A DNA stretch of 64,000 bases from Holophagaceae bacterium (GTDB taxonomy: Bacteria > Acidobacteriota > Holophagae > Holophagales > Holophagaceae): positions 511,001-575,000 of the forward strand of contig JADKKO010000002.1 in assembly GCA_016720465.1 (NCBI GenBank). The letters are read 5' to 3'. Positions 45,409-54,831 of this stretch are shown here, one piece after another (positions within the stretch are counted from its first letter, which is position 1; the number at the start of each line of letters is the position of its first letter). Below the pieces are notes generated by a model. That model did no database searches. It was not told the origin of the DNA and saw nothing but the letters and a program-made list of their open reading frames with translations. The position numbers were made by a program, and so were the translations under genes.

Positions 45409-48400
45409 ATGGCCAGCTACTTCAAAGCCGCCTTTCGTTCGTTCATCGGTCTGCTGCTGGGCCTGGTCCTAGGCGCGGGGCCTCTGTCGGCCCAGGTGGA
45501 TCCCCGGCTCCAGTCCACCAAGACCGACTTCCTGGACCTCTACCAGCAGTCCAGCAGCGTCAAGGTGAAACCCGAGATCGTTACGGTCTTCGACTTCTCG
45601 GGATCCATGGATGCCCTGATGTTCCACTCGACCTTCCCCAATACGCCTACCGGGGATGTGGGTGGAAACAGCATGAGTTTCAGCATCTCCGGAGGCGGTG
45701 GCAACAACACCTACACCGTCAAGGCTGTTTCGCGGCAGGATTCCAGGGTCACGGCCTCGGTGGATCTCACCGTGGATAGCGGCGGGAATGTGACGGCCTC
45801 GAATTACGTGACGGCCTATCCCCACAGCACCAATACCTCTGGTCATAACGTGAGCAGTGTCTATACAAAATCCTCGCCGATCTCCATCGCCGGGACCAGC
45901 GGGAGTATTTCGATTTCAATAACTATCTATATTTACAACAATACCAGTGGCAGCAGAACGGTGAATACCGGCATCAATCCCTGGTCCGTCACCCCGGCAG
46001 GTTCGACCCTCAGCCCCACGACCAGCACTTTTTCGTCGTCGCTGGCCAGGACTACCCTCACCTCCAGGCTCAACACGACCACCTGGACCGTGCCGGCCTA
46101 CACCCCTCCCACGCCTCCCACCTTTTCAGCTTCCATCAGCGGCGATACGGTCACGCCGACCTTTGTCGCCCTGGTGAAGCCGGATGGCAGCCTCGTCACC
46201 GCCGCCGATGCGGATTCCAGCAAGGCCTCCGGCTCCACGCTGTTCGGCGTGTCCTTTGGTTATAACGATGTCCGCAACTGGGTGCGCGCGGCCAGCCACG
46301 CCCGCTATTCCTATTCCGATGGGGGCACGCTGCGGACCATCGATATCCCGATTCCATGGAAAATCACGGATGGCGCCTCCACGGGAAATCCGCTGAGTTC
46401 CTTGACTGCCTACGATCCAGTGGTGACCAAAACCGTCAATGGCAGCCCGGTCACCTATGGCAGCGGCCTGAATGTCGAACTGGACCTGAACTACAACATC
46501 AGCAATGGGCAGTATGTGCTGGCGGGGTCTTCGGCGAGAGCCACCTCTTCCTCCACCAAGAATGTCACCTACCGCGGCGACTTCGTGGATTGGCTCTTCA
46601 AGGGCAAGTACACCGCCGGATCCTATACGGGCAAATACGTCATTTTTGATGCGGTGAATGCCGCCCTGGCCGGGGGCCAGGGGAGCCCAGCCTGGGGCCA
46701 GGGATATGGCTCAGGGTTCGGGGGCGCCACGATCAAGGTGCCGGTGCTCAAGCTGGACGGCACCTATTCCGGCAGCGAAGTCGACAAGGCTGCCTCGCTG
46801 AACATCATTCCCGCAGTCTCGCGCACCCAGGCCGTGAAACGGGCCGCCATCAAGACCTGGATCCAATATCAGAACGATGTGTTCTGGGCCTTCCGCCTGC
46901 TGGACAACACCGAATCCGGGAGCGGCAGCGCAGAGACCTTGTCGAACAGCACCACGAGCTATTCACCACTGACGGGTCCGATCTCCACGTACACAGGAGG
47001 CGATAATTCCGCCTGGGTCCTGATGAACGGCAATTCCGTCAACGGCATGAACATCATGGCGAGCCTCTTCGCCGACACCTGCACGCCCTTGACCTATGCC
47101 ACGGCCCGGGCCCTCGCCCAGTTCACGGACATCAACAGCGTCTTCAACGCGGTCGAAGTGGGTGACTACAAGCCATCCCAGTGCATGAACCACTACCTGA
47201 TCGTGTTCACCGACGGCCTTGACAACAATTCCTGCTACGGCGCCAGCACCAGCGCGACGCCCTACGTCACGGGCGCCGGCACCGCCGCGGACCCCTACAT
47301 GGTCAATGCGAAGAACGGCAATGAGCAGATCATCGCCGCTCCTGGCAGCGTGGACCGGTGGGGCGCCAACTGGAACATGTTCACGTTCAGCGCCATCGCG
47401 GCCCATCTCTCGGATTCATCCCTGGGCGCCGTGAATGCGCAGTACATGCCTGCTCCGGCCACGGCCGTCACCTCAGGCGTCCCGTCCGCCCTCCTTCCTT
47501 TCGCCATCAAGAAGCGTGGGAGCCCGGTCGTGACCTTCGATAAGGACCACCGGATCACCACCATGACCCTGGGCGTGAGCCTCGGCGGCCTGTACACCCA
47601 GGCCGGTCCGAAGCGGAACATGTTCCTCGCCGCTGCCCTGGGCGATCCTGCCCTGACCTCCTGGCGCCTGGATACCCTGGAACCCTTCGTGTGGGTTCCG
47701 GATCTGGTGGATCCAAGCACCGGAAAGAAGAAGGACGGCAGCATCTTCTTCTTCGACGCGAACGATCCGGAGAAACTCCTGTCGGATCTCGGGCATGCCT
47801 TCCAGTCGGCGCTCGGCCCCTCGAATATCAATTCCACCACCAACCCGAACCTGCCGTTCATCGGCGCCAGCCTTGGCAAGCAGATCTTCATCGGCAAGTT
47901 CCAGCCGCCCGCGAACGGCGGACCGATCTGGCCCGGCGATCTGCTCATGTTCGCTACCAAGGAAATCAACAACCAGACCGTGATCCTCAACAACAATGCG
48001 GATGTCACCACCACCCTGGACGCCTCCACGGCCCAGTGGTCGGCCATGACCGCGCTGCGGAACAACCGCCTGTGGAGCGCCCGGAATCTCTGGACGCGGC
48101 TACCCGCCACCTCCACAGCCGAGCCTGGCCTCGTTAAATTCAGCGATGTGGATCCCCAGTACTCGGTCATCAAGAGCGCCGTGCTGACCCTGGCTCCGAC
48201 GGCCACCACCCAACCCTACCCGGTGGCGCCGCGGGTGCCCGCCGCCACGGACGCCGCGAAGAAGCTCGTGATCCAGAACGCCTCCGGTGGAAACGTCGCC
48301 GGCGCCCTGGATGGCACTGGCCGGCCCACCACCAACCGCAGCACCATCATGGGGGACATCATCGATTCCAACCCCGCTGCGATCGAATACAAGTTCAGCG

Positions 48401-50172
48401 ATGTCTCTTCGGGCTTCACGCCGGCTCTCAGTTCCTTTGGCGGCAACCGCTTCCGCCTGGTCCTCACCGGCACCAACCAAGGCTGGCTGCACGCCTTTGG
48501 CGAAGTCAGCATGGAAACCACCAAGCTGGACAGCGCCATGAAGCCCCAGACGCTGACCAAAGGCGCGGTGGACGAGCTCTGGAGCTTCATGCCCACGGAT
48601 TTCCTCGGCCAAATGGATGCCGTGTACAGCCTGACGAACAATCCCCACCGCTTCATGGTGGACGGCGCGCCGATCATCTACCACCTCGACATGCCGCCTT
48701 CCGCGGGCGGCAGCGGCAATGGCGTCGTCGACAGCACGGAACGGACCATCGCCATCGTCGGCCTGAGGAAGGGCGGGCGCAGCTACTACGCCCTGGACAT
48801 CCACGATCCTTACAATCCATCCATCAAATGGTCCCTCTGCCCCGATGAAGCGGCGAATTTCAACAGCTCCCGCCTCGTCAGCGGCGGCCCGGATCTGGCG
48901 ACCGTGAAAAAGATCCTCGGCAGCCTGGGATTCTCCACCGCCACTCCTGGCCTCGGGCGTGTGATGTTCAACGGGGTCCTGCGGGACGCGGTCTTCTTCA
49001 CAGGCGGATACAGCACCTCTGACGTGGAGGCCAATTTCAAGGATGCTTCCGGCAACCCGACCAAGCTCGGCCGCTCCGTGCTGGCTCTGGATGTGTATAC
49101 GGGCGAGGTCCTCTCCGCCGTGGATATGACCGCCTTCGATGCTTCCATCGAATGCATCCCCGCCGGCATGATTCCCTTCGAATTCTTCCTCAATTCCGGC
49201 ATGGCCCAGCGCTCGTATTTCCTCGACTTCAAGGGCGGGTTGTGGGCCTGGGGCTCCCTGAAAGCCGATGCCGCCGGACCCTACAAAGACTACCGGCAGG
49301 ACTCTTCCGACCTCGCCAAATGGACCGCGGATGGGGCCGTAGGCTCGACCGCGGGCATCCGGAAAGTCGCCAAGGACGGCACCGGAAACAATGCGCTCTA
49401 CAGCACCTTGCCCGCGCCTTTCAGGGTCGGGGCCTTCCCTGGCCAGGCCAAGACGGCCGGATCGCCTCCTCCCGCAGCCGTCGGCATCGCCATGATGAGC
49501 GGCGATCGCTACAACCCGGTGGATGCCCAGTACACCACAGGCGCCGGCGGCACCCGGCCCACCAACCACCGCCTCACCGTCGTGTTCGACAGGCAGGACA
49601 GCAAGGCCTGGAGCCTCGACACCAACGGGATCCAAGACGCGAATCTGCTGAACACCGCCCTCCTGGCGGCGCCCACCACGACCACGATCGATGACCGCAT
49701 CAATCCGGGCAAGCCCACCTACTACCTTACGAATACGGGTTCCCCTTATTTCGGCTACTACAAGAACCTTCCGGGCATCAGCGCCACCAACCTGATCCCC
49801 AAGGGCATCACCGAACCCAATGTGGTCGCGGGAAGCCTGTTCTACACCTACTTCGATCCGACCGTGGCGGATCCGTGCACTGGAGGAGACGGCATCTCCT
49901 ACAGCAACCTGATCTGCGATGTGTTGAACCCGGTCATCGACGACAGCGCCCGCAGCGCGCTTCTCCAATGCGTCAGCGGCAACCAGGCCACCTTCGCCGG
50001 GGTGACCTCGAACTACACCAACTATGGCACCCGCGGCGTCATCCAAGGCGGTTCGATCGCCGTAGTCAATCCGCTTCCTGGTGAATCCAAGACCGCCTTG
50101 AAGCTGCAAACCATTCTTGGTAAACAGCAGGAGCGCTTCCCCAAGGTCCGTGTCTGGCGCACCGTCCGCTGA
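45409..50172 (+). CDS. pilY1: PilY1-like type IV pilus tip protein
   Basis: A 1587-residue exported tip protein that combines adhesion or mechanosensing with pilus extension control. Signal peptide about 1-28. A von Willebrand A-like domain has the MIDAS DFSGS at 62-66 and later LIVFTDGLDNN. The C-terminal part (from about 960) is the PilC/PilY1 beta-propeller region: GDIIDSNPAAIEYKF, RLVLTGTNQGWLHAFGE, LWSFMPTDFLG and VGLRKGGRSYYALDI. A Ser/Thr/Asn-rich, AT-richer segment (about residues 80-215) interrupts the A domain after the MIDAS. It is the last gene of the operon and is followed by a terminator. Confidence 0.88.
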   Translation: MASYFKAAFRSFIGLLLGLVLGAGPLSAQVDPRLQSTKTDFLDLYQQSSSVKVKPEIVTVFDFSGSMDALMFHSTFPNTPTGDVGGNSMSFSISGGGGNNTYTVKAVSRQDSRVTASVDLTVDSGGNVTASNYVTAYPHSTNTSGHNVSSVYTKSSPISIAGTSGSISISITIYIYNNTSGSRTVNTGINPWSVTPAGSTLSPTTSTFSSSLARTTLTSRLNTTTWTVPAYTPPTPPTFSASISGDTVTPTFVALVKPDGSLVTAADADSSKASGSTLFGVSFGYNDVRNWVRAASHARYSYSDGGTLRTIDIPIPWKITDGASTGNPLSSLTAYDPVVTKTVNGSPVTYGSGLNVELDLNYNISNGQYVLAGSSARATSSSTKNVTYRGDFVDWLFKGKYTAGSYTGKYVIFDAVNAALAGGQGSPAWGQGYGSGFGGATIKVPVLKLDGTYSGSEVDKAASLNIIPAVSRTQAVKRAAIKTWIQYQNDVFWAFRLLDNTESGSGSAETLSNSTTSYSPLTGPISTYTGGDNSAWVLMNGNSVNGMNIMASLFADTCTPLTYATARALAQFTDINSVFNAVEVGDYKPSQCMNHYLIVFTDGLDNNSCYGASTSATPYVTGAGTAADPYMVNAKNGNEQIIAAPGSVDRWGANWNMFTFSAIAAHLSDSSLGAVNAQYMPAPATAVTSGVPSALLPFAIKKRGSPVVTFDKDHRITTMTLGVSLGGLYTQAGPKRNMFLAAALGDPALTSWRLDTLEPFVWVPDLVDPSTGKKKDGSIFFFDANDPEKLLSDLGHAFQSALGPSNINSTTNPNLPFIGASLGKQIFIGKFQPPANGGPIWPGDLLMFATKEINNQTVILNNNADVTTTLDASTAQWSAMTALRNNRLWSARNLWTRLPATSTAEPGLVKFSDVDPQYSVIKSAVLTLAPTATTQPYPVAPRVPAATDAAKKLVIQNASGGNVAGALDGTGRPTTNRSTIMGDIIDSNPAAIEYKFSDVSSGFTPALSSFGGNRFRLVLTGTNQGWLHAFGEVSMETTKLDSAMKPQTLTKGAVDELWSFMPTDFLGQMDAVYSLTNNPHRFMVDGAPIIYHLDMPPSAGGSGNGVVDSTERTIAIVGLRKGGRSYYALDIHDPYNPSIKWSLCPDEAANFNSSRLVSGGPDLATVKKILGSLGFSTATPGLGRVMFNGVLRDAVFFTGGYSTSDVEANFKDASGNPTKLGRSVLALDVYTGEVLSAVDMTAFDASIECIPAGMIPFEFFLNSGMAQRSYFLDFKGGLWAWGSLKADAAGPYKDYRQDSSDLAKWTADGAVGSTAGIRKVAKDGTGNNALYSTLPAPFRVGAFPGQAKTAGSPPPAAVGIAMMSGDRYNPVDAQYTTGAGGTRPTNHRLTVVFDRQDSKAWSLDTNGIQDANLLNTALLAAPTTTTIDDRINPGKPTYYLTNTGSPYFGYYKNLPGISATNLIPKGITEPNVVAGSLFYTYFDPTVADPCTGGDGISYSNLICDVLNPVIDDSARSALLQCVSGNQATFAGVTSNYTNYGTRGVIQGGSIAVVNPLPGESKTALKLQTILGKQQERFPKVRVWRTVR

Positions 50173-50197
50173 CCTTTCAACCATACCGTTTTTCCAA

Positions 50198-50224
50198 GGC
50201 ACCGGCTCCGGCCGGTGCCTTTTT
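50198..50224 (+). terminator. Rho-independent terminator after the pilin operon
   Basis: GGCACCGG, a 6-nt loop and CCGGTGCC, then five T. It follows the PilY1-like gene by about 25 bp and precedes rsmA. Confidence 0.9.
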
Positions 50225-50253
50225 CGCGCGGCGCGCGGCAGGGGAATGGCAAC

Positions 50254-51075
50254 ATGGACTCACCCATGGATGAACCCCCGCGCAGCCTCCGGCCCAAGAA
50301 GGAATTCGGCCAGCATTTCCTGGTGGCGCCGGGCGCGGTCCGGGCCATCGTGGGAGAGACGCTTCGCTGCGAGGCCCCGGCCTTGCTGGAAATCGGGCCC
50401 GGCGGCGGGGCCATCACGGGGCCGCTGCTGTCGGATGGGCGGCCGCTGTTCGCCATGGAACTCGACGAGGAGGCCGGCGCGGTCCTGCGGGATCGGTTCG
50501 CCGCCGCCGGGAATTTCCATTTGGCCATGGGCGATGCGACGGAACTGCCCATGCCGGGCCCCGGCCCCTGGGCGGTGGTGGGCAATCTGCCCTACAACGC
50601 CGCCACGGCCATCCTCACGCGCTTCCTGGTGGAAGACATCCCGTGGCAGCGGATGGTGCTGATGTTCCAGCTCGAAGTGGGCCAGAAACTCATGGGCAAG
50701 CCTTCGGAAAAAAATTATGGACCCCTTTCGGCGCTGGCCCAGCTCACCACGAAAATGACCAAGCTGTTGAAGCTCGGACCCTCCGCTTTCGCGCCGCCTC
50801 CCAAAGTCGACTCCATCGTGATCACCTTCGAGCCCCGGGTGGACGCGCCGCCGCTCGAGCTGCGGATGCCGTTCCTGGGCTGGCTTCACCATAGTTTCGG
50901 CCATCGCCGCAAAACGCTTTCCAACAATTGGTCCGGAACGCATGCTCCGGAACTGGTGCGTGGCATCCTGGAAAGCGAAGGGCTCGATCCCGCCATCCGC
51001 GCGGAGGCCCTGACGCCCGAACAGTGCTGGCGGCTGTTCATGGCGTTTCAAAGAACCGAAAGGACCATTCATTGA
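50254..51075 (+). CDS. rsmA: 16S rRNA dimethyladenosine transferase
   Basis: RsmA (KsgA) dimethylates A1518 and A1519 of 16S rRNA during late 30S assembly. The 273-residue protein has KKEFGQHFL, the SAM motif LLEIGPGGGAIT, the acidic MELDEEAG, and the catalytic NLPYNAATAIL. The C-terminal domain includes FAPPPKVDSIVITFEP and HHSFGHRRKTLSNN. The ATG at 50254 was chosen, and a second one 4 codons on is possible. It overlaps the RNase J gene by 4 bp. Confidence 0.95.
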   Translation: MDSPMDEPPRSLRPKKEFGQHFLVAPGAVRAIVGETLRCEAPALLEIGPGGGAITGPLLSDGRPLFAMELDEEAGAVLRDRFAAAGNFHLAMGDATELPMPGPGPWAVVGNLPYNAATAILTRFLVEDIPWQRMVLMFQLEVGQKLMGKPSEKNYGPLSALAQLTTKMTKLLKLGPSAFAPPPKVDSIVITFEPRVDAPPLELRMPFLGWLHHSFGHRRKTLSNNWSGTHAPELVRGILESEGLDPAIRAEALTPEQCWRLFMAFQRTERTIH

Positions 51076-52802
51076 CAGGCCTCCAAGCTTTCCACCACGC
51101 GCCTCCCTTTGAAGGCTGGGACCAGCCCCCGGCGCCCGGGGAACTGCGCCTGGTGCCCATCGGCGGCCTCGGCGAGTTCGGCATGAATGCCCTCGCCGTG
51201 CATTGCGCCGGCGGCCTGGTGCTCATCGATTGCGGCCAGCTCTTCCCCTCGGACGACCAGCCGGGCATCGACCGCATCGTGCCGGACTTCGCCTACCTGG
51301 AGCCCTTCGCGGACCAGGTGCTGGCGGTGCTGCTCACCCACGGCCACGAGGACCACATCGGCGCGCTGCCCTACTTCCTGCGCCGCTGGCCGGTGCCGGT
51401 CTACGGCACGGCCTTCACCCTGGGCCTGGTGGCCGGGAAATGCCGCGAGCACGAGATTCCCACGGAAGGCATCCTGCGGGAGGTGCATGATTTCGACCGC
51501 CGCGCGGTGGGGCCCTTCGAAGCGGAATGGGTCCCCGTCACCCACAGCATCCCCGACGCCTGCGCCATCGCGCTGCACACGCCCAACGGCACCATCGTCC
51601 ACAGCGGCGATTTCAAGCTGGATGCGCATCCTACAGATGGCCGGCTCACGGGCATGGCGCGCTTGCGGTCGCTTGGCGGGGAAGGCGTCCGCATGCTGCT
51701 TTCGGATTCCACCAATGTGATGCAGTTGGACCCCACGCCTTCGGAATCCGTCTGCGCCGGAGGCCTCCGCGACGCGCTCCAGAAAACGAAGGGGCGCCTG
51801 GTGGTGGCCACGTTTTCATCCAACATCCACCGCTTGCAGACCGTGGCGGATCTGGCCTATGAAACCGGCCGGAGCGTCTGCATGGTGGGCCGCTCCCTGG
51901 AACGGAACATCGAATTGGCCAGGTCCCTGGGCCGCTTCAAGCTCCCGGACGACATCCTGGTGAAGCCCGCCGATGCCTACCGCTACCAGCCCGGGGAGCT
52001 GGTCCTGGTCTGCACCGGCAGCCAGGGCGAACCTCAGAGCGGGCTGATGCGGATCCTGCGGGGCGAGGTGAAGAACCTGGCCCTGGGCGTGGGGGACCGG
52101 CTCATCCTCAGCGCCCGCCCCATTCCCGGCAACGAAGTGGGCGTCTCGCGAATGCTGGACGCCGCAGCCCGCTTGGGCGTGGAGACGAGCCTGGACGGCA
52201 TCGGCCCCATCCACGCCACCGGGCACGGGCATCGGCCGGATCTGAAGACCATGATCGAAACCCTCAAACCCGACCACATGGTGCCCGTGCACGGGACTTT
52301 CCGGAATCTGCAAGCCCACGGTGCCGTGGCCAAAGGAGCGGGTTGGGCGACGGACCACATCCATCTCCTGGACGGCGGTTCGTGCCTGGTGCTGGCGGAG
52401 GATGGATCAGTTCGTAATTCCGGCCAAGTTCCGGTTGGTCGCTGTTTTATTGACGAAGGGGTCGAACATAGCGTGGATGCCCGTGTGGTGCATGACCGCC
52501 TGATCCTGCAGGAGGACGGCGTCATCTTCGCCACGCTGATGCTGGATCCGGATGGCGATCGCGTGGGCGAACCCTCGATCCTGAGCCGTGGCTTCGTGAT
52601 GCTTTCCGATGACGAGGCCTATGGCGACCTGTTGGGGGCCGCGCTCATCAAAGCCTTTGATGAAGCGCCCCGGGCCATCCGCAAGGACCGGGAGGCCCTG
52701 AAGGAACTGCTTCGCCAATCCCTGCGCCGGGTCATCCGCAAGACCACGCAGACCAGGCCGCTGGTGGTGCCGGTGCTCCTGGATGCGCCCTCGGAAAACT
52801 AG
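51072..52802 (+). CDS. rnj: Ribonuclease J
   Basis: A 576-residue metallo-beta-lactamase RNase with 5'-3' exo- and endonuclease activity on mRNA and rRNA precursors. Motifs: GGLGEFGMNALAV, LLTHGHEDHIGALPYF (metal motif 2), VTHSIPDACAIAL, IVHSGDFKLD and the beta-CASP signature TGSQGEPQSGLMRI, with GHGHRPDLK and MVPVHGTFRNL. The start is a TTG overlapping the rsmA stop (TTGA). This is coupling of rRNA modification and RNA processing genes. Confidence 0.95.
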   Translation: MTGLQAFHHAPPFEGWDQPPAPGELRLVPIGGLGEFGMNALAVHCAGGLVLIDCGQLFPSDDQPGIDRIVPDFAYLEPFADQVLAVLLTHGHEDHIGALPYFLRRWPVPVYGTAFTLGLVAGKCREHEIPTEGILREVHDFDRRAVGPFEAEWVPVTHSIPDACAIALHTPNGTIVHSGDFKLDAHPTDGRLTGMARLRSLGGEGVRMLLSDSTNVMQLDPTPSESVCAGGLRDALQKTKGRLVVATFSSNIHRLQTVADLAYETGRSVCMVGRSLERNIELARSLGRFKLPDDILVKPADAYRYQPGELVLVCTGSQGEPQSGLMRILRGEVKNLALGVGDRLILSARPIPGNEVGVSRMLDAAARLGVETSLDGIGPIHATGHGHRPDLKTMIETLKPDHMVPVHGTFRNLQAHGAVAKGAGWATDHIHLLDGGSCLVLAEDGSVRNSGQVPVGRCFIDEGVEHSVDARVVHDRLILQEDGVIFATLMLDPDGDRVGEPSILSRGFVMLSDDEAYGDLLGAALIKAFDEAPRAIRKDREALKELLRQSLRRVIRKTTQTRPLVVPVLLDAPSEN

Positions 52803-53031
52803 GCCGAAAACCAAGATTGCAGGCTATTGAAGTAGCTTTATACGTAAGATTGGAAAAAATAAAATTAATTTAACATTAAATTAAATAAAACAAAAAGGAT
52901 TCACCGCCAAGACGCCAAGAAAAATTTTTACTCAATCGACTCGACAGGGTTTTCTTGGCGCTCTTGGCGTCTTGGCGGTGAATATAATTTTTTTTAATGT
53001 ATTCGGATAAAAGCAATAAAAGAACAATTAA
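52803..53031. repeat. AT-rich convergent gap with 21-bp inverted repeat
   Basis: A 229-bp gap between convergent genes, strongly AT-rich for this genome. ATTCACCGCCAAGACGCCAA plus G (52899-52919) pairs perfectly with CTTGGCGTCTTGGCGGTGAA plus T (52963-52983). The right arm carries an extra tandem CTTGGCGCT copy. A T-run follows on the + strand and an A-rich stretch precedes, so it could terminate transcription from both sides. I recall this CTTGGCG motif as a recurrent intergenic repeat in many bacteria, but this is memory only. Confidence 0.7.
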
Positions 53032-53550
53032 CTAGTTCATCCGCCGTTGCCGGCCTTCCTTCACGGCTTCCCGGATGCCTTCGCGGATGGTCCTCTGCAG
53101 GTCATCCACCAGGATGATGAGCCGCACCTGCTGGGCCGGGGAAAGCTGGGCGCGGATGTCATCCTCGAATTTCAGCTTCAGATCCTGCTGCTGGCGCCGG
53201 AGTTCAAGGAATTGGTCCAGCAGGGGCTTCAAACGCGCATTTTTGTCATCCTCGGCGCCGGGACCCATGAGGATCTGGTTGAACTGGCTCCGGAGCTGCA
53301 TCATCTGGCGGGCCCGCTGTAAAAACTCCCGGTCATAGACCGACCAGCGGTGGGCAATCCCCTTGGCCCGGTCCTCGGGCACGCCGAGGGTCTGGGCAAT
53401 GCGCTGGGTGCGGAGGGTCATGAGCCAAGGAGCCGCGGCGGCGGCGTCCATGCCCTGGGGTTCGTCCCGGCGGGGGCGGGGAGGCCCCTGCTGGGCCATC
53501 GCGGCGGTCGCGGCCACGGCCGCCACCACGATCAGCAACTGTTTCCTCAT
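53032..53550 (-). CDS. Spy/CpxP-like periplasmic protein
   Basis: A 172-residue exported helical protein. Signal peptide about 1-19, then a basic Pro-rich stretch (PPRPRRDEP) and long amphipathic helices with LSPAQQVRLIILVDDL, which resembles the LTxxQ motif of Spy/CpxP/ZraP chaperones. It follows the ECF sigma and anti-sigma genes, 31 bp after the latter, and is likely part of the stress regulon or a sensor in it. Confidence 0.7.
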   Translation of the reverse strand: MRKQLLIVVAAVAATAAMAQQGPPRPRRDEPQGMDAAAAAPWLMTLRTQRIAQTLGVPEDRAKGIAHRWSVYDREFLQRARQMMQLRSQFNQILMGPGAEDDKNARLKPLLDQFLELRRQQQDLKLKFEDDIRAQLSPAQQVRLIILVDDLQRTIREGIREAVKEGRQRRMN

Positions 53551-53581
53551 AGCGTCTCCTTCTTGGCTTCCGCGTAGTTTC

Positions 53582-54079
53582 TCAATGGCTCTTCCGGACC
53601 TTCTCGGCGAGGCGCTGGATCTCCTCGGGGCTCAGGCTCTGCATCTGCACCAGCACGTCATCGCTTTCCTGGAAGGGCGCGTCCGCCAGCGGCAGTTCCT
53701 TGGTTGGCTCGGATTCCTTCACTTTGGCTTCCACCAGGGGCGTGCGGTTGGCTTTCCCGGCCCAGAAGCCACCGGTGCCGATGGCCAGCATGAGGGCCGC
53801 GGCCGCGGCCCAGAGGGCCGGATGGAAGCGATGCCGCGCTGCGGCCTGGATCGGCAGCTTGCGCTGCACCCGGCCGGGCAGGGCCTCGAAGTAGCCCGCG
53901 GGGGCCATGGCGTGGGCCTCCCGTGGATCTTCCAGGGCCAGCCAATGGACGCGCATCTCCGAAAGGGAAGGGCTTTGCCGCACCAGCGCCTCGATGTCGG
54001 CAGGCAGATTGAGCGGATCCGCCTCGATGGCCCGCAGGGCCGTTTCGAGCTGTTCAGGGGTGGGGGCTTGAGGCTTCAT
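53582..54079 (-). CDS. Putative membrane-anchored anti-sigma factor
   Basis: A 165-residue protein with an N-terminal cytoplasmic helical part (about 1-85), one membrane helix (about 88-108, LWAAAAALMLAIGTGGFWAG) and an extracytoplasmic tail (LSPEEIQRLAEKVRKSH). Its start overlaps the ECF sigma gene stop by 4 bp, the usual arrangement for sigma/anti-sigma pairs. No zinc-binding (ZAS) motif is seen, so the family is uncertain and the call rests mainly on context. Confidence 0.7.
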   Translation of the reverse strand: MKPQAPTPEQLETALRAIEADPLNLPADIEALVRQSPSLSEMRVHWLALEDPREAHAMAPAGYFEALPGRVQRKLPIQAAARHRFHPALWAAAAALMLAIGTGGFWAGKANRTPLVEAKVKESEPTKELPLADAPFQESDDVLVQMQSLSPEEIQRLAEKVRKSH

Positions 54080-54705
54080 GGTTTGCCTCCATGGATGTAG
54101 GTCGTGAGGTTCTTGATGGCATGGAAGATGTGGGCTTTGACGCTTCCGACGGAAGTGCCCATTTCCAGGGCGATGCGTTCGTATTTCCAGTCGTTGTGCA
54201 ACTTGAGCATCAAGGCCTGTTTTTGCCGCTTGGGCAGCCTGGGGATGGCTTCCCGGAGCAGGCGCCGGGATTCCTGATCCAGCAGGGCCGTCATCTGATT
54301 GTCTTCGATGCGGAGGGCGGGATGTTCCATTCCCTCCTCCGCCAGATCCAGGCTTTCCTGGTTGTTGCGCATCCGGTCGAGGTAGTTCAGGGCCTGGCGG
54401 GTGGTGATCGTGATGAGCCAGGTGCGGAAAGAGCTTTCATGCCGGAAACCCGGAAGGGCCCGGTAGACCCTCAGGAAAGTCTCCTGGACCACATCGTCGG
54501 CGTCCTGGTGGCGCTTCAGGATGGAAATGGCCTTGCCGTAGACATCCCGCTGGAAGCGCTGCACCAGGTTGGCGAAGGCCGCCTGGTCGCCCCCTTGGGC
54601 GGCCTCGACCCAGACCCGCACCTCGGGCGCGTGGTAGGGGGAGTCTAGGTCGGCCTGGGTCATGGATGGCTCGGGTCTGTCGAAGGTCTCGGTGAGGGCC
54701 ATCAT
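54076..54705 (-). CDS. ECF RNA polymerase sigma factor
   Basis: A 209-residue sigma70 family factor. Region 2 has QRDVYGKAISILKRHQDADD with VVQETFLRVYRAL and FRTWLITITTRQALNYLDR. Region 4 has LPKRQKQALMLKLHNDWKYE and IALEMGTSVGSVKAHIFHAI. An ATG giving MMALTE was chosen, while TTG or a later ATG (MTQADL) remain possible. It heads an operon with a membrane anti-sigma and a Spy-like protein, which suggests response to envelope stress. Confidence 0.92.
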   Translation of the reverse strand: MMALTETFDRPEPSMTQADLDSPYHAPEVRVWVEAAQGGDQAAFANLVQRFQRDVYGKAISILKRHQDADDVVQETFLRVYRALPGFRHESSFRTWLITITTRQALNYLDRMRNNQESLDLAEEGMEHPALRIEDNQMTALLDQESRRLLREAIPRLPKRQKQALMLKLHNDWKYERIALEMGTSVGSVKAHIFHAIKNLTTYIHGGKP

Positions 54706-54831
54706 CAGGTCGCCTATGGGGTCCAAGCAAGGGTTGGATTGGATGCTGCTGTTCCCGGTTCTTTGCTAGACCCGAAGGAAGGCCTTAGGGTTGAATGAGC
54801 TTTGACCTTCATCCGACCCATGAGGCCCTGA

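Noticed and set aside
45409..50172. Tandem-repeat adhesin rather than PilY1
   Set aside because: The C-terminal propeller motifs, the A domain and the position after PilX-like genes fit PilY1 better than a generic adhesin.
48100..50202. 700-codon open frame antisense to the PilY1-like gene
   Set aside because: Shadow of the real gene. It also runs across the end of that gene towards the terminator.
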